From assembly GCA_021396245.1 (NCBI GenBank), contig WNYE01000144.1, positions 1 through 55,486 of the forward strand: a DNA stretch of 55,486 nucleotides. Reading direction: 5' to 3'. This DNA is from Sporothrix humicola (Eukaryota; Ascomycota; Sordariomycetes; Ophiostomatales; Ophiostomataceae). Shown piece by piece: positions 33,195 to 43,153 of this stretch; position 1 is the stretch's first letter, and each line of letters starts with the position of its first letter. Made by a program: the position numbers and the translations under genes. The notes below the pieces were generated by a model. It saw only the letters and a program-made list of their open reading frames with translations. It was not told the DNA's origin and searched no databases.

Positions 33195-36100
33195 TCAGTT
33201 GACCGTCATCATCTGCAATCTCTGGCTGACCCGAGCAGTGGAGGGGGACTCCAAAGCAGGCGAGCCGCGAGCAACAGAGTTGCCGCTTTGGCTCTTGGGA
33301 AGACGCTTCGAGGGGCTCGACGGGTCGGTAAACACGCGGGTGAAGGCGGGGCTACCGTCCTCGCGGCGGTTGAGGCGGTCATGACGGGGCGTCACAGCCG
33401 GGCTTTGAGTAAACAGCTCGGCACGGCGCACAAGATCGGACAGCGTGTGGAAGAGGGTATTAGCACGCTTCACAAGCTCCTGGAGCGTGTTTGTGTTAAA
33501 GAACAACTCCGAGGTGGATGCCTGCTTGACTGGCGACTTGCGGATCGGCGCCGAGGCAGACCGCTGCTGCTGCATTGCCGCCATAATGGACTCGATCATG
33601 GCACTGTCGGGCGTCTCGGTCGTGGTCGTGAACCGGTTGGGAGTTTGCGGGCGCTGGACCTCCTTCTCGACCTTCCGAACAGGGGACTTGTTGTCATCAG
33701 CCAGAGGCCAGCCACCACCAAAGATGTCATCTTCAGGAGAAAAGACTGATCTCCGGCGAGTGTTGTGCCGCTCCCTAACGACAGCAGTCCGGCTCATATC
33801 CGGACGTGGTGGCGTACTCGGTGGCTGCGTAAACTCGGATGTGTCGAACGGGTCCTCAAAACTGTCGCGGGTTTCGGTATCAAATCTCGCATCCATGAAC
33901 CGGTCCTCGACATCAGACGTATCGAACTCGATTGATGTTCTTGGGATATCGCGGTCATTTTCAATCGACGTCACCGTGGTCTTCGCTTCCTTGACAGGTG
34001 TACCAGAAGAGGCTCCAGCGGCTGGCTTTGTCTTCGACGATGTGGATTCGGAAAGGTCCTCGTCAGGCGAGGCGAGAGCAATGATATTCTCGGCCTCCTT
34101 CCACAGCGCAGGCGACTCGTCAACAATGTTCAGGTCCCGGGCGTGGCGACAGAGACGCTTGAGTCCGTTAACCAAAAGTGATAGTTCGCGGATCTGTCCC
34201 GAGTGTGCTTTCACGGTGGGCTGTGTGGCCTGGATCGAAGCGGGAACAATCATGGCGAATGTGCCGGGTCCCTTGCTGGACCGCAGAGTGGACGACCGGC
34301 CAAAAGCATCCTCGTCCTCGCTGTCGAAACCGTGGAAGTCGTTCTCGTCAACATCGTCGTCGCCGCCGTGGTTGGTACCGAAATCGAAGTCATCGTCCCA
34401 GTCCTCGCTTGCGTTCTTTGGTCCAGAAGAAGCCCATGTCCCGAACTTGGAAGTGGACGGCTTGGTGCCTTCGATTGCAGGGTCGGCGTTCACAGGTACG
34501 CTCTGGCTTCTGACGTGAGCGACTGCTGGGCCCTTGCGGTTGGCAGGCCGTCCGTTCCTAAGGTCCAGCTCCTGCTTGCCGTGCACAGTCTTGGGCCGTG
34601 GCGAGTGGCCATCACTGTCTATCTTGTCGAGGTGCACCGTCGACTCGCTCCAGTCAAACAGGTTGCTGCGAGGCCGCTCACGTCCACCGGTCATGAAGCT
34701 GTCGTACTGCTCAGATGAAGGATCCAATCCACCATTGCCGCTGATTTGCCCAAGGGCAGGGCGCTGTTGGAACGAAGACGGGAAACCACCGTTGCTGTTT
34801 TGGAACAGAGTCATGTCATGGAACGAGTTGTGTAGGGATCTAGACGGGGGTGACAAATGGTTCGTGACACCGCTATCATCGATACCCCAGTCGTCGTCAT
34901 CGTCGTCGTCGATGGAAGGTCTGCTATAATCAACGTCGTTGGCATGGTTGAAGTTCACATCGGCATCGGTGTCCGTGGTCGTCGAGGCAAGGACGCTGTT
35001 GGCTTCAGTCTCGGGATAGTCGTCGCGGTTGTTGGCGGGCATGTAATCCTCATCGTAGCGACGCATGACCGAAGCAGGGGAGAGCGACCGCTCGGCTCTT
35101 GCAGGAAGGCTTCTGATAGGGGTCGAGAAGCCCTCATCTTCTTCCTCCATGATCCGTGTATCGCTATCCCATGCTTGGCCTAGAATCTCCTGGATTGACA
35201 AACGCTTCGCTTTGCCGTTGCCTGCTGTGCTTGGTGGGGACTCGTCAAACATGGATTCGATCGGTGTATCGGTCGAGCGGACACGTGCAGAAGCTGCAGT
35301 GCGGATCGAGTCGAAGATGGTATCGCTCTTAAAATCTGTATCGTCATCGTCGCCGGACGAAGCAAATCCGCGCAGTTCCAAATCCGAGCCAGCAAGGGTA
35401 GACGACCGCTCGTCAGATACATCCCGGTTGCGTGGGACAAGAGGGAAAGACCGAGGAAGAGTTGCAAATCCTGGGTGGACAGAAGACTGGTTTTCCTTGT
35501 ATGATGCCGAACTACCGGATATCGCCGCTGCAAGTTGTCCTGATGCACTAGAAGAAGCGCCCAGCCGAGTCAAGTCGATATTGAAACTGGAAAGGCGGGA
35601 TAGTGGCGGCAAAGGTGACGATGAGTTCCGCTGCCGCTTGGGGATGGCCCTGGCATCGACGTATGATGGCGGTATGGGGCTGCTTCTGCCAGCGGCTATT
35701 TGTTCGCGCTCCTGGGGGCCACCTTGGCGGGTAGGCTGCTGGAAGACACCTTCGACTGGCTGGCGAAGGTGTAGGTTGGCCGGTGTCGTTGCACTACGCG
35801 TCTGGAATTGCTGGTAGTGTGCCTGTGCTGACGATGGCCGAGACACAGACAAGGGGGCAGAGACATGGCGTTTCCCACTCGACGGACTACCTGCTGCAGC
35901 GGCAGCAGCAAGTTGTCTGTTCATGCGGAGGCTACCAGTAGCACTTGCGTTTGGTGGGTACTCGGTTCCGTTTGTTCGTTTGGGGCGGCGGATGCTGCCT
36001 GTCTTTGACATCCAGCTCGTTGGTGAGCTAAAGTTCATCGAGATTGAACGTCTGGCTCGCTTCGAGGGCGTGTCCTGGGGTGAGGAGTTCGAGCCGTGTG

Positions 36101-37738
36101 GAGAAGCTGTCATATCGTCACCATTACCCTCCACTGTCTTACGGATGGTCTTGATAGCGATGGGAGACTGGAATGGAGAGGCAAGCGTCGCACCAGCATG
36201 TGCAGGTGCAGGTGGAGGTGACGACACCACGGCCGGGTCTGGAGCCGACAGTGCAGAAGCTTGCGTAAGATAGGTCCTGGATTGTTTCCCACGCTGGACT
36301 TGTAATGTCCGTGAAGGCAAGCTGTAGTGAGTACCACCGGGGCTGCTGTCACTGGAAAACGGTGAGCTACCACGAGCAGGAGCTGTAGACCTTGATAACC
36401 GCCCGTGGAAAAATGATGTCCACTTTGTCTGGAATGAGCCCTTTGCCTTCAGTTGTGATACCGGTACCCGTGGCTCTTCCTGAGTATGAGAAATCTCTTC
36501 AGGTTTGCCGTTGCTTTCAGCTTGATCGTCTTGGTCGACGGGAGGTTCGGGGGTCTCGGCTCCCAGGCGGAAGATGGCCAGGCTTGGGCGGGTCCGTTGG
36601 TCAAAAGAAAATTTCGGATCTGCTGCATTCGAGGCCGCAGAGGCCGGTTCGTTTGGGTAGGGAACTTGGTGCAAGGTGGCAGAGCGTTGGTGGCTTGTTG
36701 CTGGGCGGCGGAGTGAGGGCATGTGTGAGCGAGAGCCACGTCTGGAGAGGGAGATGGGTGCAGCAACGTCCTGGCCAGCTGTTGCACGTTTTACCAGCTT
36801 GTTCCTGGTCTGTTGCTGTTGTGGGGGTGTTGAGGAGGATTGTTGTGAAAGAATGGGTGCGGCGGATCCCAGAGAAAAATTAAGAGACAGAGAGTCGGGT
36901 CCCACACTTGAACGTGGGCTCCCGTGTTGAGAGAGAGGACGAATGGATAGACGCCTAATCCAGGAGCCGTTTGAAGAAATCGAGTCTCGAGAGACTTCAG
37001 AGATTGGAGGCGGCACCCAGTCGCCTCTGTGGATGAGAGAATGGCGGCGGTTCCAACCGCCTTGGGAGGAGGCGGTTGAGCGAGGGAGAGTGGCAGTGGA
37101 GGAGGGAGCCACAGATGTTTCTGAAGGGGCTATTTGTGAAGGGCGAGTCGAAAATGAAGAGCTGGTGTTACTGCTGCCATTGCTGACGTTGCGAACACGA
37201 TCATCAGCAGCCACTGCCGCAGATGGCACCGAGACATAGCTGACTGACTTTGCCATAGGCCGAGAAATCGGGGGTCGAGATGCGGAGGGAGGAGTAGCGG
37301 AGGAGGAGGAGGAATGGTCTCGGTCGGTGGAGTTTAAGTTTGGACGAGCAGACATTGGGCGTCTAGAGTCTGGCTCGTTGGCAGGCTGTGCAAAGACGAG
37401 GCCGGTGGCAGCGGCCGCAACCGCGGTGCCGGTTCCCACGAGCTGGATGGAAGTTAGCTTCAGGGAGAACAATATAAACAAAACATAAACAAAACTAGCA
37501 TCTGTGCGTCTCCGGCAAAAATTTCTGTCGAAGATGTGCTATCCGGCCAGAAAATTTTTCTTTCTTCGTTTTTGATAAAGATAATCGGTATGTGAAAGCC
37601 CAGTATATCTTGTAACGTCGCGTGTCGAAGATAGATAGGAGAGCCGGGTTGGTAGGAAAGGCAACCCGACAAACCGCTGATACACCCGTCTCGCGAAACT
37701 CGATTGTCGTAGACACTTACACTTGGCACTGCCTGCAT
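33195..37738 (-). CDS. Large disordered protein, probable Byr4/Bfa1-type cytokinesis regulator
   Basis: Two exons are inferred: 37738-37721 (18 nt, MQAVPS, donor GTAAGT) and 37442-33195 (branch GCTAAC, acceptor ATCCAG), 1421 residues. Most of the protein is Ser/Pro/Arg-rich and disordered. Conserved-looking parts are near the C terminus: a WDDDFDF acidic motif (about 1017-1041), then a block at about 1064-1134 containing GTFAMIVPASI, GQIRELSLLVNGLKRLCRHAR and LWKEAENIIALAS, then VFSPEDDIFGGGWPL, LVKRANTLFHTLSDLVRRAE and an end in QRLQMMTVN. From memory of the family, a similar block (Q-x-RE-x-LLV-x-x-LKRL ... LW-x-AE-x-IINLA) occurs in fungal Byr4/Bfa1, the spindle-pole GAP scaffold that works with Bub2/Cdc16 to restrain Spg1/Tem1 and septation. 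That assignment is an inference without alignment. The gene itself is well supported by 4.2 kb of open frame with GC3 bias. Confidence 0.7.
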
Positions 37739-40696
37739 CTTGACAGCTCCTCGCGACTAGGTGCACGAGGAAGACTGGAGGACGCAACGGCCCTGGAAGG
37801 CGGTGCTCGTGAAGAAGAGGTAGGCACTCGGTTGGAAGATCGTCGTTTGCATCGTCATAACATTGCGGGTTCGTAAAGAGGAGATGGGGGACAAGGAATC
37901 AGTCGGGTCGTAAGTCGTCGTGTATTATTTCGCAATTGTATTCTATTGTGTCGTAGTCGTCGTGCTTCGCGTTTGGTTTGAAAAAAGAGACTGGACTGGA
38001 AACAGGAACGCGGGTGGAAAAAGCGAAGGACGGGAGAAGGGCGAAAAGTCGATGGAAAAAACGCCAATACAGATCGTCGGCCACTCGCGTGTGTTTGTCG
38101 TCCCCAGTTTCCAAGACCAGCCGGGCCTGCTGGTACAGACTACAGAGTACTGAAAGTACAATGTCGACCTTCCAAGTTAGTGGGAAGCTACCACCATCGG
38201 CACGCAAACAAAAGGCGAGATAGGAAAAGGGGTGTGAGGAAACGAGAAAATGGAAAATAGAAAATAACAAAAAAGACGGGGAAGAGGAGAAGGGAAATGC
38301 AGAAAGCAAAGCAGAAACGTCGAAACAGAAAACACAGAGAGAAAACAGGAAGGAAAACTGGGATGGAGAGGCAGAGGGACTGGGACTGGGACTGGGACTG
38401 GGACTCTGGACTGGGACTCTGGACTGGGCCAGAAACGAGAGAAACGCGCCTGTCTTCTTTGGGGGAAAATGGGGAACTGGCGAGGGATTGAGTCTTGACT
38501 TTTGACACGAGACCGAGTACCATGCCGGCCGTGGGTGAGTGGAATTCGTGGAATTGGGGGTTTGTGCTTACAGCTAGTGGGTTTTGGCCGCTCCGTAGCA
38601 ATGTCGACAGGCCTCGCAGTGACCAAGGTGCAGCAATAATTTCCTTGCTGGAAGAAGAAGCAAAGAAAACGAGAGAAAAGAGACGCAACGCGTGCAGTGG
38701 CCCTTGGTCCTTCCTTGCTTGGTCTGGAGGAGACGGGGTAGTTTCGGCAGCGCGCTGGCGTGTCTAGGGCCAGCAATTGGGCAAGGGCAAAGAGCAAAAG
38801 CGCGATGTCTGCTTCGGTGGGCGCGACGGGCTTGGATTTTCTGGTGTTTTTTGGTGGACGGTGGACCAGGGTGGGTTAGAGGGCAAAAGGGGGGCGTGTG
38901 TGAGTGGACAGGGCAGGAACAGGGTGTGGGCGGGAGGGTGTGTGAGAAAACGGAGATGGCGAAAGACTGGCGGGATTGTTGACATTAAATTGGCATTTAG
39001 CGTTGCGCGGGTGCTGTTGTTGCTGCCGCAAGTGCCAGTCCGAGGTGAGAGGGGAATTGTGTGTCGTAAGGCGGAGGTGAGCCGGCAGAGCTCCCCAAGA
39101 AGAGAGCGAGAGAGGACAAGAGAGAGGAAGAGGGAGAGCAACGGAAACGAGGCAACAAACAAGAGCCGGAAAAGAAAGCAATGCCGACCGAATTGGAGTC
39201 GTAGACAGGAGAGACCGGGGTCAATGGCTGCCAGTGTTGAAGTAAATAATAAAGAAAAAGAAAGTTTGGCGCTGCAGAGGGTGCTGGGCCACGGGCGAGG
39301 GCAAACGAGAGACAGGAAACGAATGGCGGTGGAGAAAAAGAAGAAGAAAAGAAAGGGAGGCGAGCAGATGAGGACGAGAAAGTGCAACGAAGGACAGACA
39401 AGATGGGATGAGGTGGACAGGCCGAATGTGTATCCTCAAAACGAGAAGGAGCCGCCAGGTCCTGGAGAAAGGAAGGAGGCACTTGCTGACTCTGTACGCT
39501 CGAGGCGTGACCTCCCTCGCTGTCAGTCGCTCCTTCCTGCCGGGCACTCTCTACGTAAAAGTCGTGATGCACGAGGAAGGTGCGCTGGGACACAACTGTA
39601 CAGCGCCTTCCTGACCAGTCATCTGCGGTCTCGAATGGCAGGAGTCACCTTCTACGACGTAATCCTTCTCGCATGCAAGATGTCTCCTTTTCTTGCTTCT
39701 TTTTGGGCTTCATTTAAACTCTCTATTTTAACTCACGGCCGCCTTCTCCCTTGCTGCATTCCTCTCCTGTCCCTTTGTCGTGCAGCGCTTCATTTCAGAC
39801 GGCAGCACAGCGGGCCCTGCCTGCGACCTGCAGCCTGCAACCTGCATGCTGCAGCCTCTCTTTTATTTTCTCGCTTTTTTTCTCCGTCAACATCGACGTC
39901 GAACGACGTATTGCTCTCGCGACACAACAATGGCGGTGGGCCTCTGACAGTGCACTGGTAGCGAGGCGGGCAGCAAGAAAAGAGTGAAAAGAGTTGCAAC
40001 ACACCAAACAAAACACCGGCCAAAAGACTGCTGTGGCCCAGGCCTGGCCGTTCTAGGCGCGCATCCCAGTGGGTCCAGTCCTTTTTGTGCAGCAAAGTTG
40101 CAACAAGTGGGCTCCCATTTTATTCTGCAGATCGATCTTCCGCGTGGATCGGACAGGCCAAGCAGACAAGAGCGGAGCCCTCTCGACACAACGCGGGTCT
40201 CAAACTCTCCCCCCACTGCCCAGGAGTTCAATGTTCAGTCCCAAAGAAAGCCACAGTGGGCGGTTGAGCACCTCATGCCTTGTTACCTTCTTACTGCCCG
40301 TTATTTCATTCTGCATGGCGCCCCCGTTCCTAATTACTTATATTGCATGCACATGCACGTCGCCCCATATCAGGGCGCGGTGTCTCTGCAATATTTAAAG
40401 TTTGTTGAAATTGGTGGCAGACTGACAGGAGCGAATAGGAACAAAAGCAAGAAATGACATCTGCAGACACGAAAAGAAGTCCGAAAGAAGACGAAGAAGA
40501 ACTCTGAGTTCAGGCAGAACTGGCAGAACAGCAAACGGCTGTCACGATGCTAACTAAAAAAGTGCATACACGAGCGGTTTGGTCCTGGCACCAGCCCCTG
40601 CAATCTATGCCAGGCGAAGCGATGGCACTGGCGGCACTGTCTTCACCGGCCTTGCATGGGGCCTGGCCTAGACACGAGGCATGGAAAATAAGATAC
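37739..40696. other. Gene-free region upstream of the Byr4-like gene
   Basis: First 3 kb of the long gap. The plus strand is purine-rich through 37980-39500, so the presumed leader of the Byr4-like gene is pyrimidine-rich over more than 1.5 kb. A GGACTG tandem repeat lies at 38377-38428. A 394-codon frame (38777-39961) is made of Arg/Glu/Lys low-complexity from purine runs and has no domain; not called. Around 39830-39855 small CTGCA-rich direct repeats occur. Confidence 0.55.
38377..38428. repeat. GGGACT tandem repeat with GGGACTCT variants
   Basis: About eight copies of a GGACTG-type unit, the later ones interrupted by CT to give GGGACTCTGGACT. It sits about 640 bp upstream of the Byr4-like start codon. 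On the gene's sense strand it reads CAGTCC repeats. Confidence 0.85.
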
Positions 40697-40705
40697 AAGC
40701 AAAGA
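40697..40705. repeat. Left target-site duplication, AAGCAAAGA
   Basis: Nine bases that directly abut the left terminal inverted repeat. They are identical to 41184-41192 in direct orientation. A 9-bp duplication is typical of Mutator-like element insertion. Confidence 0.88.
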
Positions 40706-40769
40706 GGCTCCAGCTAAATCCACCAATTTTTTGATTAGTCCACCAAGTCGATTACCCGATTAAGACTAG
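40706..40769 (+). repeat. Left terminal inverted repeat
   Basis: Begins GGCTCCAGCTAAATCC and contains CCAATTTTTTGATTAG and GATTACCCGATTAAG. It pairs with the reverse complement of 41120-41183. Confidence 0.85.
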
Positions 40770-40784
40770 TGTGTCAACATTTAC

Positions 40785-41000
40785 AGCACACTTACCGAGC
40801 ACTTACAGGGACTACAGCACCTACAACACTTACAAGGACTTACAACACTTACAGGGACTACAGCACTTACAACACTTACAATGCTTCGAGTACCAAGTAC
40901 AACGAATACAGCGAGTGCAGCGAATACAGCGAGCGAGTACAAAGAGTCCAACGAGTGCAGAGAGTCCAGCGAGTGCGATTCCAGTAAATACAGTAAGTAC
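40785..41000. repeat. Tandem-repeat core of the TIR element
   Basis: The left half is built from ACTTACA, GGACTACAGCAC and ACACTTACA units (40795-40885). The right half is built from TACAGCGAGTGCAGCGAA and AGAGTCCAGCGAGTGC units (40905-40980). Two different repeat families lie side by side. All three forward frames are partly open because the repeats lack stops, so open frames here do not indicate genes. Confidence 0.85.
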
Positions 41001-41119
41001 GGTGAATAATACAGTGAGTGGAACGAACAACGATTATAACAAATACAGCGAATACGACGATAAAATTACAGCGTACAAGGCGCTGAAAACGCCAAAAATA
41101 CAGGGAGTCTCAAAATGAG

Positions 41120-41183
41120 CTAAGCCTAATTGGGTAATCAACTTGGTTGACTTAGCAAAAAATTGATGGATTTAGTCGGAGCC
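41120..41183 (-). repeat. Right terminal inverted repeat
   Basis: Ends TTTAGTCGGAGCC on the plus strand; its reverse complement begins GGCTCCGACTAAATCC and continues ATCAATTTTTTGCTAAG, matching the left end. Confidence 0.85.
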
Positions 41184-41192
41184 AAGCAAAGA
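41184..41192. repeat. Right target-site duplication, AAGCAAAGA
   Basis: Identical to 40697-40705 and immediately adjacent to the right terminal inverted repeat. Confidence 0.88.
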
Positions 41193-43130
41193 TACTACGG
41201 AAAATGCATCGGCATACATACCGTCACGGGCACTTTTATCGCATTGAATGCAATATACCACACGCGGACACACGCTTCAGCAAAGACATGCAGCAGAGTC
41301 ATCAACGGCGAGCCGCGTTTCGAGATGAAAACCTTTATTGTCGTTTTCGTTGTCTTGCTGTCTTTTTATCTACCACTCACTCGTTCGGAACATCTCTTGT
41401 GCTCGAGACATCAACAACCTACCGGGCACCAAAGGACCAGAAAAAGAAATTCAAAATTTTCACGAGCCAGCCAGACTTTGCCATTGAGTATGCACTTGGA
41501 TCCCAAAGTATCACCGCACGAAACAGGCCCTGTCGACTTGGCGAGCAAGGCTCCAATTGCAATGCCGCAGTGATGACCGACCCTGGCGAGCACAATGTGA
41601 GTCTCGCACGGTGGTCTTTCTTCTTTGTATTTCTCTGGTTTTGTTCTATTTCTTCGACAGCCTATCGGCCCCCCTCGTTCGATGAGGACTCATGTTTCTT
41701 TATTTTTAATCCGCACCAGAGAAAAAAAGTCAGATGTTTCTCGCCGCCCTCTTCATCCTTTCCCGTGCACGGTGAGCCAGTGAGAAGGAAGCCTTGCTTG
41801 CTCTGATATAGAGTGCCGCGCCGGAGTATGCCCCCCTTCCCAGTCTTAATACTCTTCCTTTGGTGCGACCTTCCCCTATTCGGCTGACAAGGCACGACAA
41901 AGAGGGAACAGAAAAGGCACAGAGAGAAAGAGAAGCGCCTACACGAGCCTGGGAAAATGCTGATACATAGCCGTACCAGACATGGAAGCTCCACGGGAGA
42001 CAAGAAAACCCTGCCGTCTGCCTCATTCATTTTCTTTTGCTGTGTGGTGTTTGTGTGGAACGGACGTCCGTCCACACTCTGTGCCCGTGAGGGGTGGTGG
42101 ACAAGCTAAAAATTTGGCGGCAGTTCTCTCAAGTGTCAAAAATCCCAAGCGGGGAAATTGACTTTCGGTTCAGAAGAAGCATGAAATGAGGCAAAAGGCA
42201 TCAGAAACTTTTGATTATCAAACATTGTTTTGCAGATATCACCTCTGCTAACACGCAATACTGGAAAGACAGGCCATCTTAGAACATGACCCAACGATCC
42301 CGGTTTGCTTTCAAGCCTCGCTCTCGTCGATAAAGTCTCCTGTTTGCTACGGCGAGTACTTGCCGATCCTATGCACCTCAGCCCGGAATTCCCTGGTCGC
42401 CCTTTGCCATATGGAGCATTAATACAACGCGGACTACGGACCACCACGGAGTACGACCCTACGAGAGGCTATGAGACTCGATGAGACTCAAAAGGATATT
42501 TTTGCAAGAGACAAAGTAGCAAAACCTAAAAAAGAGGAGGATAAATAAGCCTAGCTCTTTGGTGGAAAGCAACTTTATTGTCTGAGATCAACGACAACGT
42601 CGTATGCGCCAAGTGGTTGCTTAAAAAACGGCCCCCTTTTTTCCTACTAAATCTTGACAAATCTCAACATGCTTGCACAAAGTTTGGAAATAGCAAGAGT
42701 TCACTCCTCTTTTCCCCAGAATTTCTACCACTCTACGACGTTGGCCCTCCTTCTTGCGTTATTCGCGTCGACCCAAACCATGGAAACGCGGCACTACCCA
42801 TGACAAACACGAAAGAGTTCGCCCAGGGGGCGCGACTTTTTTTTGTACAAAACCAGAAGACAAGAGAGCACAGGGTACCATCCGACGGCACGCCAACACC
42901 ACATCAAAAACCAGGATGTGTCGAATTTTTCTTTCCTCAGACAAAAATCGGGTCCGCGTGTCGACCATAAGGGGACTGCACTCTTGTGTTGTGTAATACT
43001 CGGTATGACTGAGAACTACATGCATACTTCTGAGTATGAGCAAGTGCATCTGACAAACATTTGTCCCGAGAAGTCTTATGCTTTGTGCCGGCCTTGAGGA
43101 AAGCGACCACTTGCCACATTCAGACAAAAG

Positions 43131-43153
43131 AAAACAAACAAACAAACAAACAA
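43131..43153. repeat. (AAAC)n microsatellite
   Basis: Five to six consecutive AAAC units in the gene-free region. Confidence 0.85.

Larger units (their letters stand above)
40706..41183. mobile_element. 478-bp non-autonomous TIR element, MULE-like miniature transposon
   Basis: The ends form terminal inverted repeats of about 64 bp: 40706-40769 and 41120-41183, with 53 of 64 positions matching by my hand alignment (7 of 11 differences are transitions). Both ends begin GGCTCC read inwards, and shared inner blocks include CTAAATCCA, CAATTTTTTG, ACCAAGT and GATTACCC. A perfect 9-bp direct repeat, AAGCAAAGA, flanks the ends without a gap. The core (40770-41119) is tandem-repeat DNA with units like CTTACAGGGACTACAGCAC and TACAGCGAG. 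No transposase is encoded; the longest internal frame (115 codons) is repeat translation. TIR length and a 9-bp duplication fit the Mutator superfamily; a fold-back element is the alternative. Movement would need a transposase from elsewhere in the genome. Confidence 0.85.

Noticed and set aside
38777..39961. A 394-codon plus-strand frame in the gene-free region
   Set aside because: Composed of Arg/Glu/Lys repeats from purine-rich DNA on the antisense side of a presumed leader; no recognisable domain and no GC3 pattern.
40771..41118. A 115-codon frame filling the core of the transposable element
   Set aside because: Product of stop-free tandem repeats; several frames are open in parallel and no transposase motif is visible.
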